Assembly (NCBI RefSeq): GCF_000182925.2
Contig: NC_026501.1
Coordinates: 4,257,917-4,321,916, forward strand
DNA from: Neurospora crassa OR74A
Lineage: Eukaryota; Ascomycota; Sordariomycetes; Sordariales; Sordariaceae
Length of the DNA: 64,000 nt
Direction: 5' to 3'
Made by a program: the position numbers and the translations under genes. Under the pieces are notes generated by a model, which did not search any database, was not told where the DNA came from, and saw nothing but the letters and a program-made list of their open reading frames with translations. Below, piece by piece: positions 1 through 10,932 of the stretch (position 1 is the stretch's first letter; every line of letters starts with the position of its first letter).

Positions 1-639
1 AGGGCATGAGTGATTAAATATGGAGAAACAAAGGACATAACTGGCAAAAATAAAACTAAAAATGGAGATAAAAGCATTTATTTGAGCCTAAGTTGGAAAT
101 TAGAGCGTATCTGGGGATTGAAATGAGGATAAACAAGGTTTCGATGTGTGGTGATGTGGGTTTAAGATATCTGGCCTTCTTGAAGTGATGTGGATGCGGA
201 AGAAGAGGCATATGCTGAGCTGATTGTTTCGGTGACCTTTATTCGTAAACGAGAAACGGCGTTAACGGGGGCATTCTGAACCAACTTGCTTTACTCGTCG
301 GATTCGCGTGTCAAAAACATTACGTATCAGAGAGGAACAAAAAGTCAACAATTGGTCCATTGAACGAAGTCTTCAGACAGTTTTGAGGTAAACAGTTTAA
401 TTTGCTCCTCACATTTAACTTCCAGGTTGCTTTCTTGTCCCTAGACTCCTCCCTAACAGTCGACAACCAAGACGGTCTATGAACACACAAGACGACGACC
501 ATAGTACCGAAAAGAAACAGAAAAGCCCAGGGAAAAAAATGTACAGGTGGATAAACAAGAATCAAGCATATGTACAAATATAACTGAACCGTTTGTGCCT
601 TCCGTATCTGGTAAGAAGGACGGACATGACATGAGCCAT
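1..639. other. Left-edge intergenic region
   Basis: No gene is supported here. Short ORFs occur on the minus strand, but none has recognisable domains or good coding character. The right part is the 3' flank of the minus-strand src1 gene. The left part may be the flank of a gene outside the window. Confidence 0.5.
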
Positions 640-3157
640 CTAGTAAATCGGCCTCCCTTCAGTCCATTTCCTGAAACCAAACCTACTACCGCCGGCCCTC
701 GCAGGCGGATGAGTAGGAGTCTCATACTTCTGCTGATCCTCCTCCCCCTTCACCACCTGCTGTTGCTGCTGCTGCTCCTCCTCCACCTCAGCCTCAGTCT
801 TGACATCCGGGCCCCAAGAAACTCTGTAACTATTGTTGGACTTCAAACGCCTCCTAGCCTCGCCGCCCGTGATCCCAGGCCTGCTGGGGCCGATCCACTC
901 CCATGCGCGGGCGATCTCACCGCTGCTGCTCTCGCGCTGGCCCGTGCGCACGTTGCTGTTCTGCTCCACGACAGCCGCGACCTTCTTCCACACACGCTCG
1001 CGCTCGGCGAGGCGGTGCACGGACCGGAGCACGTCGTCGCGCAGGTTGGGCAAGAACAGAAAGGCATCATCATCACCTTCCGACTCGAAGGCGATTTCCT
1101 TCTGGAGAGCCAGGCGGTCGAGAACCTGGTCGACCAGACCGGGGATCTGGCGGGCGACGGCGCGGTGCGTGCGGTAGGCGTTGCGGCCGTAGATGAGGGA
1201 GAGAAGGAATAGGATCACTCCACCAATGCTGAGTCGATGTCGAGCCAGTCCAAGCTTGACGGATCGGCGGAGCGCGCAGGTGTACGGAAGGCGAGCGAGA
1301 GAGCTGGACGATAGCTTGGTGGTTGGAAAGCCGGAGGTATCTCTTTTTCTAATGGTTCGGAAGCAACCGGTCTGGTTAGTCCAGGCGTGGTCAGAAAAGA
1401 GCTTATGTTGTCATGATAACACTATTCAAGTATTTCTTGGGAACTTACTCGTAGTAGGAGTCCGTTACGTGGACCTCAACCTCATCCCGAGCCTTGACTT
1501 CTCCCAAGGCCGCGGCCCAAAGTTCCTCAAACTCCTCGGCTGCCATCCGCTTGCTCCGCTTCTTGCTCAGAGACTCCTTAAGCTCTTGCTCGTCGATCGC
1601 AGGGCTCTCCAAAGGCTTACCCTCGGGCTCCAAAGGCTCGCCACACTCGTACTTGGCTCTACGATCTCGCAGCTCCTCAACGGCCTTGTTGGCAACCGCT
1701 TGAACCTTGCGTGCCTTCTCGCCGTCGGGCTCGCAAGTAGGCGGCAAAGGAATAAGACCTCCGAGAGCGAGCGGGTGAGGCTTGAGAACAAAGCCAGGCT
1801 CGCAGCGGGCAATGAAAGCTTCGTAGCAGTAGGCATGCGGAGGGCACGGTTCGCAGTCGGGTTCGAGGAACGGTCCGGCCCATTCAGGGACCTCAAAATC
1901 GTGGAGGCCAATCTTGTCGGTTACTTCTGTCGCCCAGTCAGGCAATTTGATACTTCGTCCGACAAGCTGGCGCGATTCGCGTCCAAGACCACAGTACCCG
2001 ACCGCGATCTTCTCTTGTCGGTACCAGCCCGCGTAAGCGACTAAGAGAGTGGTGAGGAGGACCCACAATGGAGTGGTCAAAGGACTTCTTTCCCTACGGC
2101 TAACTTGCTTGTTTCTTTGCACAGCCAGAGCAGGATTGTCTATCTCCTCTTGCATTAAAGCCAACTGCTCGTCTGGAGTGAACTCTTCTCCCGTTTCGAC
2201 ATATGATGAGTCCACGATATACGAGGAGTCCGCAAAATTGGACATCATGGACATTTCAGAGTATTCGGGTGACCTCGGGGTCTTGGGCATCGAGTGCTTT
2301 CCAAAAGGCAGTTGGTATGTCCTGACCGTAGACGTCGAGCTGGGCTCGTAACTCCTGATCGATGATGTCGTGTCGGGCGTCTCTAGCTCCTCGTATTGCG
2401 GGCCATCTGTTCGTCTTCGCGAAGCGACAGTAGAAGGGGTTCTGGTGTAAGTAGAATCCAACGCGCTCGTTTTGCGACGATGGCTCGGAGTCTTCATGGT
2501 CGAAGGAGGTGCCGCAGGACTTCCGGCCTGGAAGGGGTTGTCATTCGTGAATACGCTCGCAGTCGCGGGGGTTCGCTTGAAGAAATCGTCGTCGGATTCG
2601 TGCTTAACAGCCGGCGTCGTATGCAAGTTCCTACCGAGCGTAGATGGCGTTTCTTGATAGGACGTTTCTTGAAAAGACGTCTCTGCCTCGTGGCCCGTAT
2701 CATCTGTGTCGGAAACACTCGGCGCATGAGATACATGTGATGCTGCAGAGCGGGATACCCTTTGGCTTGTGGTCCCACGAGCAGCTGCCGGCGTCACAGG
2801 CGCGTGGCTTTCCTGGACATCCTCCTCCAGTTTGACCCTCGATACCTTGCGGGGCGATCGCGAGCGACGGGTGCTTCGAGAAGGAGGCGGCAGCTCCTGG
2901 TGGAAGTCGGTGCTCGCCGAGCTCTGCGTGTCAGCATCGACAATACCTTTGCTGGACCTCTTAGCAGTGCGGCTCGCTAGATACTTCTTGGACAGAGGCA
3001 CCACATGCTCGTTGAACAAGTCGACGAGCTGGCTCTTCTTTGCTGTGCTGGGATATGGCACCTGGTGGGTGACGAGGATCGAGCGCAGGCGCGGGACGGT
3101 CAGCGACCGAGGGTCGAAGCCCGGCTGGAGATAATCAACGTTCTCGACGTCCGACAT
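640..3157 (-). CDS. src1: Src1/Heh1/MAN1-family inner nuclear membrane protein
   Basis: Two exons, 3157–1449 and 1348–640, are joined across a 100-nt intron (1448–1349; GTAAGT donor, GACTAAC branch, TTAG acceptor). The in-frame junction gives 805 residues. The start is the first ATG; upstream in-frame codons offer only TTG. An N-terminal HeH/LEM-like helical motif lies at about residues 18–55, followed by a long Ser/Thr/Pro-rich linker. TM1 is at about 358–380, a Cys-rich lumenal segment follows, TM2 is at about 607–625, and a C-terminal MSC (winged-helix) region with a short polyQ run ends the protein. Known family role: tethering chromatin, especially rDNA and subtelomeres, at the inner nuclear membrane, and nuclear pore surveillance. 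The intron sits just before TM2, so retention gives a stop immediately after the donor and a one-TM product. The family call is strong; the exact paralogue (Heh1 or Heh2 type) is inferred from the two-TM layout. Confidence 0.88.
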
Positions 3158-4162
3158 GGCGACGAAATTGGAATCGATCAAACAGCTTCGAGAGGGTGAC
3201 GGAACGTGTGCGGGCAATTCTTGTAACTCCCGGGTTTGGTAGGCGACGAAATATTGCTGAAGACGAAGGTCTACCGAACGCTGATCGGAACTGGAAGCTT
3301 ATCGAGCGTGTCGTCGAATCGTCGCGCTTTTGTTCGACAGCACGGGCAAGCAAATTATTTGCTTGCCGTTGGTGGTTTGGCCTTACAATGAATGCGATGA
3401 CCAGAGCAAATAGCTTCCTGTCATTCGTTGATAAGTTTTAGTACAAGTGGAGGAGCTGACAATAATAGATATCGATGAAGGAAAAGCGAAGAATGTTGGT
3501 TTATCGCCAAGTTGGTCAGACAGACACACACGCAGGCAGGGCAGCTGTTGGAAAACAAAAAGTGTAGTGACGGAAGTGGAGTTTCTGGTTGTCGGTGGCA
3601 ACCACAGACGCTAGCAAAACACGACCCTGCCTGTGATCACCCGAAGTCCCTTGGAGAACTTGTTTGGGGCGTTCATTCAGTCGGGCACCGCCACATGTGG
3701 CGCAGCTTCGCTTACACCGTCTTGCAAGTCCTCTTTTGCCAGTGTGTTTTACTGGTACATGTCATGTTGCACAATCACATCACTTCATGACAAAATGCAC
3801 GTCACAGCTCACAAATAACAAGAAGACTGGGACCTAGTTCACGAATGTGCACACATCGTGGCTTTCTTCATTGCTGACGTTGGCCCATTGTCAGTTATCA
3901 CATTAGGCATATAAGAAATAAGTTGATGGCGATGTCAATGACATAGATCGCAAGCGACCATCTCAATATGGGAACCTGCTGACATTGCCACGTTTTATAT
4001 ATCAATAACCCCCGCTATACTATCGGTCCTACATCCCGATTCTCCTCGTGAACCGCCCGAAACCCCGAAACCCGATCTCTGTGACCCTACCGAGCGAATA
4101 ATGAATGGTGTGACCATGTAGATGTACTCGTGAGGCCATGACACCAACGATACGGACGCCAT
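3158..4162. other. src1 upstream region / mph1 3' flank
   Basis: Both neighbours are on the minus strand, so this holds the src1 promoter (right of 3157) and the mph1 3' UTR (left of 4163). Only short ORFs are present and I see no RNA gene. The 3820–4130 part is AT-richer and contains polyadenylation-like TATA/AATAA-type sequence, with no specific site I can defend. Confidence 0.5.
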
Positions 4163-7100
4163 TCATTCCTGGTCATCATCACTATCCATCACCACAGTTC
4201 GCTTCCTCGCTCGGGCATGGGACGCCGCACCACCAGAAGGTTTCTCTCGAGTTTGATCTCCGCCGCTGCCCCCTTTCGAGGTGTCGCCAACTTTAACATG
4301 TCCTGGGCTCCCTGTTCGCATCCCCGTACCTGTGCCTTCCCTCTTTCTCTTAGCAGACAGAAATTCGATATCGGGTAAGTCGTCGTCTCCGTCCGTTGTG
4401 TCCTGGGTTGCAGGTAATTCTACCGGCACATAAAACGGCTTGGGCTTCTCTCGTCTCGCTGTTGATGGCAACGAGCCTTTAGCTGCCGACGCGGTTACCG
4501 GTACAAATTTGGGTCCAAACACATCGCCATCATCTTCATCCGACGCGAAGGAATCTGGTGCTTGCTGCTTGCGTCCCGTTTTCGAGGACAAGGAAGACGA
4601 CCCTGCGTCAGGAGCTGTTGTCGGCGAGGTGGACCCTCGGGGACGATGCTGTAAACTCGAGGTGACTTCGCCATCGCTGACGATAAAGTCCTCGAGGTCG
4701 GCACCGTCATCAGAGCCATCGGTACCCATTTCCATGTCGCTGGTGCGGGTGCAGTCGTCACCGTAGTCCACGTTGGGGTCTCCTTGTTTAGGTTGAGATT
4801 TTTTTCCCCGCCCGCTGCCACGTCCACGACCCTTGCTGCGGAAGTTTCGGGGCCTACTTTGTTCGTCATCGTCGACATTGCCATCATATTCGTTGCCACC
4901 CTCTTCACAGTCGCTGATAAGTGCGGTATGTCGTGCTCGAGGCTTGTTGGTCTGTTTGGAGACCCCGGTAGATTTGGTTTTTGCTGTCGCTTGACGTTTC
5001 TTAGGTGCGGCATATTGCTCTGCTTCCTCTGCTTCCTGCCCACTCTCGAGGCGCGGCCTCTTCTTTTGCCCCTTTCGTGACGTTTCTCCTTCTGTTTCGT
5101 CCGCAAGGGGCGGCAATGGTATCAATTCCCAGGAGGACGTGTCTGTTTCACCGTATGGCTTAGTATACCTATTCGCAGGAGCTTGAGACTTTGCCAGGCT
5201 CCTAAACAGTTTCACACATCGCTTGGTATATTCCCCGTGTTTGACATGGATGGTTTTCTGGACCACTCGTCTGGATGTTGGATGGCGATACCAGTCTATA
5301 TCCAACTCTTCAACCTTCGAGTGTCCGAGGGGTATCTTTGTATAGTTTCTGCGGAGCTCGTTTTCCTGCGACGTGCTCAGCAAAATGCTTTCGAGTTTGG
5401 GCCGTTCGGCAATAAAGTCAGTTTCCTTAGGCGCAGGTGGCCTAGCGGGTGGTTTGGCTGTCTTAGCTCCAGCTTGACCAAAGAAAGAAGCCTTGATGAA
5501 CCCTGTTTCAACACCGTCAGGCATGTTGAACTTCTTCTTTGCCGGCTTTGTCCTCATTCTTGCGGCAGATCTTTTTGGTTCTGGGAGCTCTGGATTTTGG
5601 GAGTTCTCAAGTGGAATCTCCACAACCTTCTTTTCCACCTCAGGTCGTATGTCTCGTGGCACAATACGTGAAGAAAGGTCGTGACGAAAGGTAAAGCGGC
5701 TGCCCTCGCATATCATTCTCTGCATGGTCGCGTAGTTGTCCTTCGCCTCGTTGAATTTGTCTTCCTCTTTCCCTTTCATCAACAAAAGTACAATGTTACC
5801 CGCTCTCTTGCGGCCGGTACGACCCATACGCTGAAGCATTCGGATCGGTGACGCTGATGCATCGTAGCAGACAATGAGATCCACTTGGCCAATATCAAGA
5901 CCCTCCTCGCCAATGGATGTTGCGACCAGAACGTTGTGAGCGCCGTTCTTGAACTTCTCGATCGTCTCAATTTGTTGTTTCTGTTTCATGCCCTCACTCC
6001 TCTTCGAGTCCGCTTGTCCAACGAAGACTGTGGCCTTGATAAGGGGTTGCTTGTTGAGAATGCGCACAATCTCTTCGGCACTGTCTCGGTATTCACTGAA
6101 TACAATGGCTCTGGTATTGGAGCCCTCGCCAGCATCCATGAAGTGGTTGACCAGGGTCTCACAAAGATATTCCAGCTTGGGGTGTCCGAGGAACCCATCA
6201 ATCTTCATCCAACCCTCAATCATGTCCATCATCTTCTGAAAGTTCTCATCCTCCAAGACTTGCCGCTTGAGCTTTGACCCTTTTCCTCCTTTCTCCTCCT
6301 CGGTGGTGCGGAATTCGGCCAGATTATTGTAGAACGGTTTGATTCCATGGAAGTTGAGTAGTTTGATGGAATGCGCCAAACTCTGGAGAATCGCAAATGT
6401 GGCTATGACACTGAATTTGGTTCCTTGGTTTACGTGCCTACCCGGACCTGCCATCCAGTCATTCCTGGCTTTCATCAGGCCGTAGGTAGTCAGGCTCATG
6501 GGGTCCCTGCCGTAGTATATATTTTGTGAACTCAGCTTGGTCACAAGGGGCTTCAGGGCCTTGGAGAACAAGTCTCTGACTTCCATCATTTCGTCAGAGG
6601 GGTCGAATGTTATCGTGTTGATGTCTCTTGAGTGCACATATTGACGAATGTCGATTGACTCTTCGGTTCTGATCTCGACGTGAGAAATGCCCAGATTATC
6701 AATGACGTCCTGAACACCTTCGAGAGACGATCCTGGTGTAGCAGTCAGAGCAAGAATTCGAAAGCTCTTGGAGAAACGCCTTAAAAATTCGACCACCTTG
6801 ACGTATGCATAGTCTCCAGTCGCACGATGCGCCTCGTCAATAACCAGCAGTACGATGGACTTGGGATCGGCATAGCCCTTGGAAAGGTCATTCATTAGTG
6901 TTTGGGGTGTCATGAAGAACAGGCGCTTTGTTGCCCATTCGTCCTCACGTAGAACAGGAGGAGTCTCTCCGGTTAGGAGAGTCGCCTGAGATCGCGGGAT
7001 GCCCGCTATGCTGAGACATGCTTGAACTTGTTGTGAAGCAAGGGGTTTCGTAGGAGCAACAAAGACAGCCTTTGCGGTTTTTGTCCAGCGGATGTAGTTT

Positions 7101-7669
7101 AGCATGATTGTCGCAGCAATAAATGTCTTTCCCAAACCCGTGGGGAGGGCGACCAATGTGTTGTTGAAGAGGCCATTTTTGACAATGCTGAACTGGTAGT
7201 CTCGAATAGGTCCCAGATTCATCGGATAAACCCATGTTTTCATTTCTTCTATGTCAATCTCATGGTGAGTGGGCTGCTCTGGGGGCATATCGGCACGGAA
7301 TGGTCGATTCGACACCGCTTGCGGGGCGGGTTGCGCATCCTCCTCCAGCGTGCCACCCCATAGTGTCGTCTGACGCAGATTCTTACGCTGGCTGGACTGA
7401 GCTAGGGACGGGCGAGACGTTGTCGCTGACGTGGTCGGCTTGCTTGCTGTTTTGGCACGCCCTGTAGCTGTAGCCTGACCCTGCGATACGGTTGGAGTAA
7501 CGATTCGTCTTGCAGAATCGGATATTGGCCACGCTTGTGCTGGTGGTTTTGCCGACGAGGCAAGCTGCTTGCTGTTGCTGGGGTGATGTGATGTGATGTT
7601 GCCGGTGGCCTGGGTGAAGGCCAACATCAAATCCTCATCAGGAATATCGTCAAAGTCATCGTCATCCAT
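4163..7669 (-). CDS. mph1: ATP-dependent 3'-5' DNA helicase Mph1 (FANCM family)
   Basis: An intronless 1,168-residue superfamily 2 helicase of the Mph1/FANCM/Hef group. The acidic N-terminus (about 1–20, Asp-rich) precedes the helicase core. Walker A LPTGLGKT is at about 175–182, the DEAH box at about 278–281 and TATPG in motif III. The C-terminal RecA domain has the [10 protein letters not shown] and [12 protein letters not shown] motifs, and the insert between the two RecA domains has the family's usual helical region. The C-terminal 450 residues are low-complexity, acidic and basic, as in fungal Mph1. Known role: remodelling forks and D-loops, suppressing crossovers, and error-free bypass of lesions in the nucleus. 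The ATG at 7669 is the first in frame. It is divergent to mex67, with about 1.2 kb between the starts. Confidence 0.96.
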   Translation of the reverse strand: MDDDDFDDIPDEDLMLAFTQATGNITSHHPSNSKQLASSAKPPAQAWPISDSARRIVTPTVSQGQATATGRAKTASKPTTSATTSRPSLAQSSQRKNLRQTTLWGGTLEEDAQPAPQAVSNRPFRADMPPEQPTHHEIDIEEMKTWVYPMNLGPIRDYQFSIVKNGLFNNTLVALPTGLGKTFIAATIMLNYIRWTKTAKAVFVAPTKPLASQQVQACLSIAGIPRSQATLLTGETPPVLREDEWATKRLFFMTPQTLMNDLSKGYADPKSIVLLVIDEAHRATGDYAYVKVVEFLRRFSKSFRILALTATPGSSLEGVQDVIDNLGISHVEIRTEESIDIRQYVHSRDINTITFDPSDEMMEVRDLFSKALKPLVTKLSSQNIYYGRDPMSLTTYGLMKARNDWMAGPGRHVNQGTKFSVIATFAILQSLAHSIKLLNFHGIKPFYNNLAEFRTTEEEKGGKGSKLKRQVLEDENFQKMMDMIEGWMKIDGFLGHPKLEYLCETLVNHFMDAGEGSNTRAIVFSEYRDSAEEIVRILNKQPLIKATVFVGQADSKRSEGMKQKQQIETIEKFKNGAHNVLVATSIGEEGLDIGQVDLIVCYDASASPIRMLQRMGRTGRKRAGNIVLLLMKGKEEDKFNEAKDNYATMQRMICEGSRFTFRHDLSSRIVPRDIRPEVEKKVVEIPLENSQNPELPEPKRSAARMRTKPAKKKFNMPDGVETGFIKASFFGQAGAKTAKPPARPPAPKETDFIAERPKLESILLSTSQENELRRNYTKIPLGHSKVEELDIDWYRHPTSRRVVQKTIHVKHGEYTKRCVKLFRSLAKSQAPANRYTKPYGETDTSSWELIPLPPLADETEGETSRKGQKKRPRLESGQEAEEAEQYAAPKKRQATAKTKSTGVSKQTNKPRARHTALISDCEEGGNEYDGNVDDDEQSRPRNFRSKGRGRGSGRGKKSQPKQGDPNVDYGDDCTRTSDMEMGTDGSDDGADLEDFIVSDGEVTSSLQHRPRGSTSPTTAPDAGSSSLSSKTGRKQQAPDSFASDEDDGDVFGPKFVPVTASAAKGSLPSTARREKPKPFYVPVELPATQDTTDGDDDLPDIEFLSAKRKREGTGTGMRTGSPGHVKVGDTSKGGSGGDQTREKPSGGAASHARARKRTVVMDSDDDQE

Positions 7670-8891
7670 GACTTGAGAGTTGTGAGGTTGTAGAAAAGAA
7701 AGAACCTTGACGATTCGAGATTCGATGCGCCGATGCTTGGGCAGTTAATACAACCGGACTTTGTTTTCTTGCCTTTTTTTTTTAAACTTCTTGTTCTGGT
7801 GATGAAACTTAAGGCTTGTCGGATGAAATTCTTGGAAGTGAAACAATTGACATTCATAACAGTCCGTTTGCATAGGTGAACCGACCCTATCGTCACACAA
7901 GCCCGGCCTGATATGAGACGCGTCGCTGTTTTAATGGACGGGCTATTCCCTTGACACGTTCCATCGCCATAGCACGTGAATTGGTGTGGGCAGTCTGGGT
8001 GCTGCCGCCTGGGGAGTTCGCAGCAGAACAGCGTCAGAGTGGGGCTGTTGCATCTTGGGTGGGGCAGGTTTGCGTCAAAATCCGATCGCTTGTCTCTGTG
8101 GTCCGCTGGAGCCTGGCGCACTGGTCGGAGCTTGGCTCATTGCCTTGAGTTCAAGTTGCATGCTCCTCCACTGCCGCCGCTAAGGTATTTCCTTTTTGGA
8201 GGTCCGGCAGGCTGAACCTTCTTTCTTCCATTCTCCAATCCGTCATCGAAACCTTCCTCATTTCTCGACCTTCTCGCGTCGTCAGTTGGCATCGGCAGCC
8301 CAACAAACTCTTCAGTACTGACCGGCTGATGACTCTTGCGCATCCTCGTACTCGCCCGTTGCTTCAGAGCTAGCAGCTTCCGTACGCATATTCAACCAAC
8401 GATCACGAGCGAAGCGGCGGCCTTCTACTTCTACTTCCGTACCTTTGGATCTCCGCGTCGTCTTTGTCGCCCCACCTCCAAGCATCTTTTACATCTTTCT
8501 TTACCTCGACAAATCCCTTTAGAGAAGCGCACCTAGACTCTAAGCGAAGTGTCCTTTGACACCTATCTGGGCCACTCTCAAATACAGCGTCCCAAATCCA
8601 CCCAGCGGTGATCAATCCCCGGTCGGCATCGGCCGCCTGTTTTTCTTGAGCAGGCCGCTCTCCCGCCTAACGGCGACACCAAAGGTAAGCCTCGACTCTG
8701 CATCTTAGTACCCTTCCCCAGTTCCCCCGACCACGACCGGAACTTTGACCATCGGGGCAGCGAAGAAGTCGGCGAACAAGGACAACTCGCAACTCCACGA
8801 CTCACTGTCCTTTCATCAACAACTCGGCGAGAAAAAAAAATCACCCGCAACTCACACCGAACGTTTTCTCTTCAGAATTCAACGAACAACC
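7670..8891. promoter_or_regulatory. Divergent promoter region of mph1 and mex67
   Basis: About 1.2 kb separates the two ATGs. The mex67-proximal half is C/T-rich on the + strand, typical of Neurospora 5' leaders. A CACGTG E-box is at 7973–7978 and a related CACGTT at 7955–7960, near the middle. No protein gene is supported inside it. The right end contains a likely 5' UTR intron, described separately. Confidence 0.6.
8685..8875 (+). other. Putative 5' UTR intron of mex67
   Basis: A strong donor (AAAG|GTAAGC) at 8685 and a polypyrimidine tract ending TTTTCTCTTCAG at 8875 lie just upstream of the mex67 ATG at 8892. Removal leaves a short leader before the ATG. The branch point is weak (CTCAC near 8850), so this is a reasonable guess rather than a firm call. 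Confidence 0.45.
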
Positions 8892-10932
8892 ATGGCACCT
8901 CCTACTGGTCCTCGCGCCGGAACTGGAAGGGCTCCTCCTCGTGGACCCCGAGCAACAGGCGGCGGTGGCGGAATCCAGAAGCGTCGCGCAAACCCGAGGA
9001 CGGACCGAGATGGAGATGTGTCAATGGATGCTCCGGCTGGTGGCTCTGGTAGGGGTGGGTTGGCTTCCGGTGGTCGAGGACGTGGCTCCAAAGATGCTCG
9101 AGGTGGAAGAGGTGCGGTGAACTCCCGGACAGCATCCCGGGTCGTGCAGAACCTACAGAACTACGTCAGCGGAGGTCCCGTCGGCAAAACACAGTCCAAT
9201 ATGGCCACACTGAAGATTCACGGTATGAGCAATAGCAAAGCTACCGGCAATCGCGATGGAGGGCTTCGGTCACTTCTCACCTTTCTGGAACGAAAGGCTT
9301 CCAAAGACAAAGCAGTTACAATCGGCAAGGTATACTTTCCCATCCACCGACATCCCCAAGCGCGCAATATTCTGCAACTGCGATAACCGACACCTTCTAA
9401 CCCATCGATAGAGTATAATGGACGGCGATTATGTGTGGATCACGGTCAGAAAAGATGACGCCCCGGAGATCTTGAGGCTCAATGGCTTCACCTATGCCGG
9501 TGCACCCCTGACGATTACGGAAACCACCGAGAGGATGCCTCGCCCCGAAGACAAGATTTCCAAGGCTGCTGAGGAGACCAAACAAAAATTGACAGCAGTG
9601 CTAGCTGCGCGCTACAATCCAGAGTTGAAGCTGCTTGACTTATCTTCTCTTGGAACCGATCCCATCCTCAGCAGCATGGGCACGTTTGATTCCAAGGATC
9701 GGGCCGAAAAGGCCTTCAAGGTCTTGGTAGTTATTGCTAGTCAGCAGTACAAGACCGCTGCCGAAAAGCGTGAAGGGATACAGGCCATTTCCCTTGCTAG
9801 CAACGGCCTTAACGACGTCATGCAGGTTTTCACGCTTGCTACGTCACTTCCAGATATCAAGAGACTTGACCTGAGCAGCAACAACCTCGACAGTCTGTCC
9901 AAGATCTCCAAGTGGCAGCACCGCTTTCAGTACCTCGAAGAGCTTCATCTCACAGGCAACCCCATCACCACCCAGCCCGACTTCGTGGCAGAACTCATCA
10001 AATGGTTCCCATCGCTACAGAACATCAACGGACAAATTGTTCGCAGCCCACAAGAGGTTACTGAGGCCCTCAAGGGCATGCACCCCACGCCACTACCGCA
10101 GTTCCCCTCCAACCTACGGGACGGGGAGGCCAATGTGGCGAGCATCTTTGTCCAAGTTTTCTTCCCCATGTTCGACAGCGACAGAGCTCGCCTCGCCGCT
10201 GAGTTCTACGACGACGACTCGTGGTTTTCGATTCAAGCCATTGCCAATTCTGGTCGTAATCTTCCTTGGAAAACTTACCTCAAATACTCCCGCAACGTTC
10301 ACAAATTGGGAGAGAAGAATCCAGCAACGGTACAACGTCTCTTCACCGGAGGAAATCTCATTGCGGACATGTGGAAGGCTCTCCCCAGTACTCGCCATCC
10401 AAGCATGGAGAACCCTGGTGCCTGGCTCATCGACTGCCACACCTTCCCCAACCTCGCGGACCCCACCGGCCACGGCTTCGCTACGGGATTGCTCATCACC
10501 GTCAATGGCCAGTTTGAAGAGTCCGATACTACAGAAAACCTCTACGGAAAGCGCACCTTCACGCGCACGTTCATTCTTGGACCCAGCAAGCCGAGCAACC
10601 CGCCGCCGGTGCACCCATACCGGGTTATTAGCGATCAACTCACCCTTCATGACTGGACACCCGCGGAGACACCTGCTGGTCAGGCCCCTGTCGCCAACCA
10701 GGTCCCGCAGGTTCCGGTTACCAACGCTGTGCCTCCAGCAGAACCTGTCATGTTGGATGATGCCACGAAGAACCAGCTGATTCAGGAGGTGATGAAGCGG
10801 ACTGGCATGACAGCAGAATACTCAGAGTTGTGTCTCAGTGGCACTGCCAACTGGAACTTTGAGCTGGCACTCAAGTCATTCGAGGAGCAGAGGGCGAACT
10901 TGCCGCCCACGGCCTTTATCAACGCTGTCTAG
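8892..10932 (+). CDS. mex67: mRNA export receptor Mex67 (TAP/NXF1 family)
   Basis: Two exons, 8892–9329 and 9412–10932, with an 82-nt phase-0 intron (GTATAC…TTCTAACC…ATAG), give 652 residues. The ATG at 8892 has an excellent context (ACCATGG). The Arg/Gly-rich N-terminus is followed by an RNA-binding RRM-like segment spanning the intron (about 85–175). Leucine-rich repeats come next (LDLSS, KRLDLSSNNL, LEELHLTGNPI; about 215–330), then an NTF2-like domain (about 350–545) that binds Mtr2. A C-terminal UBA-like TAP-C domain (about 600–650; NWNFELALKSFE) binds FG nucleoporins. Known role: carrying mRNPs through the nuclear pore with Mtr2. All four canonical domains are present in order, so this is a full-length gene. 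Confidence 0.96.

Noticed and set aside
547-1212. 221-codon + strand ORF antisense to the 3' exon of src1
   Set aside because: It mirrors the coding strand of src1, whose TM2 and C-terminal domain are clear. The composition (Leu runs from CTG/CTC) is a shadow of the Glu/Gln codons on the other strand.
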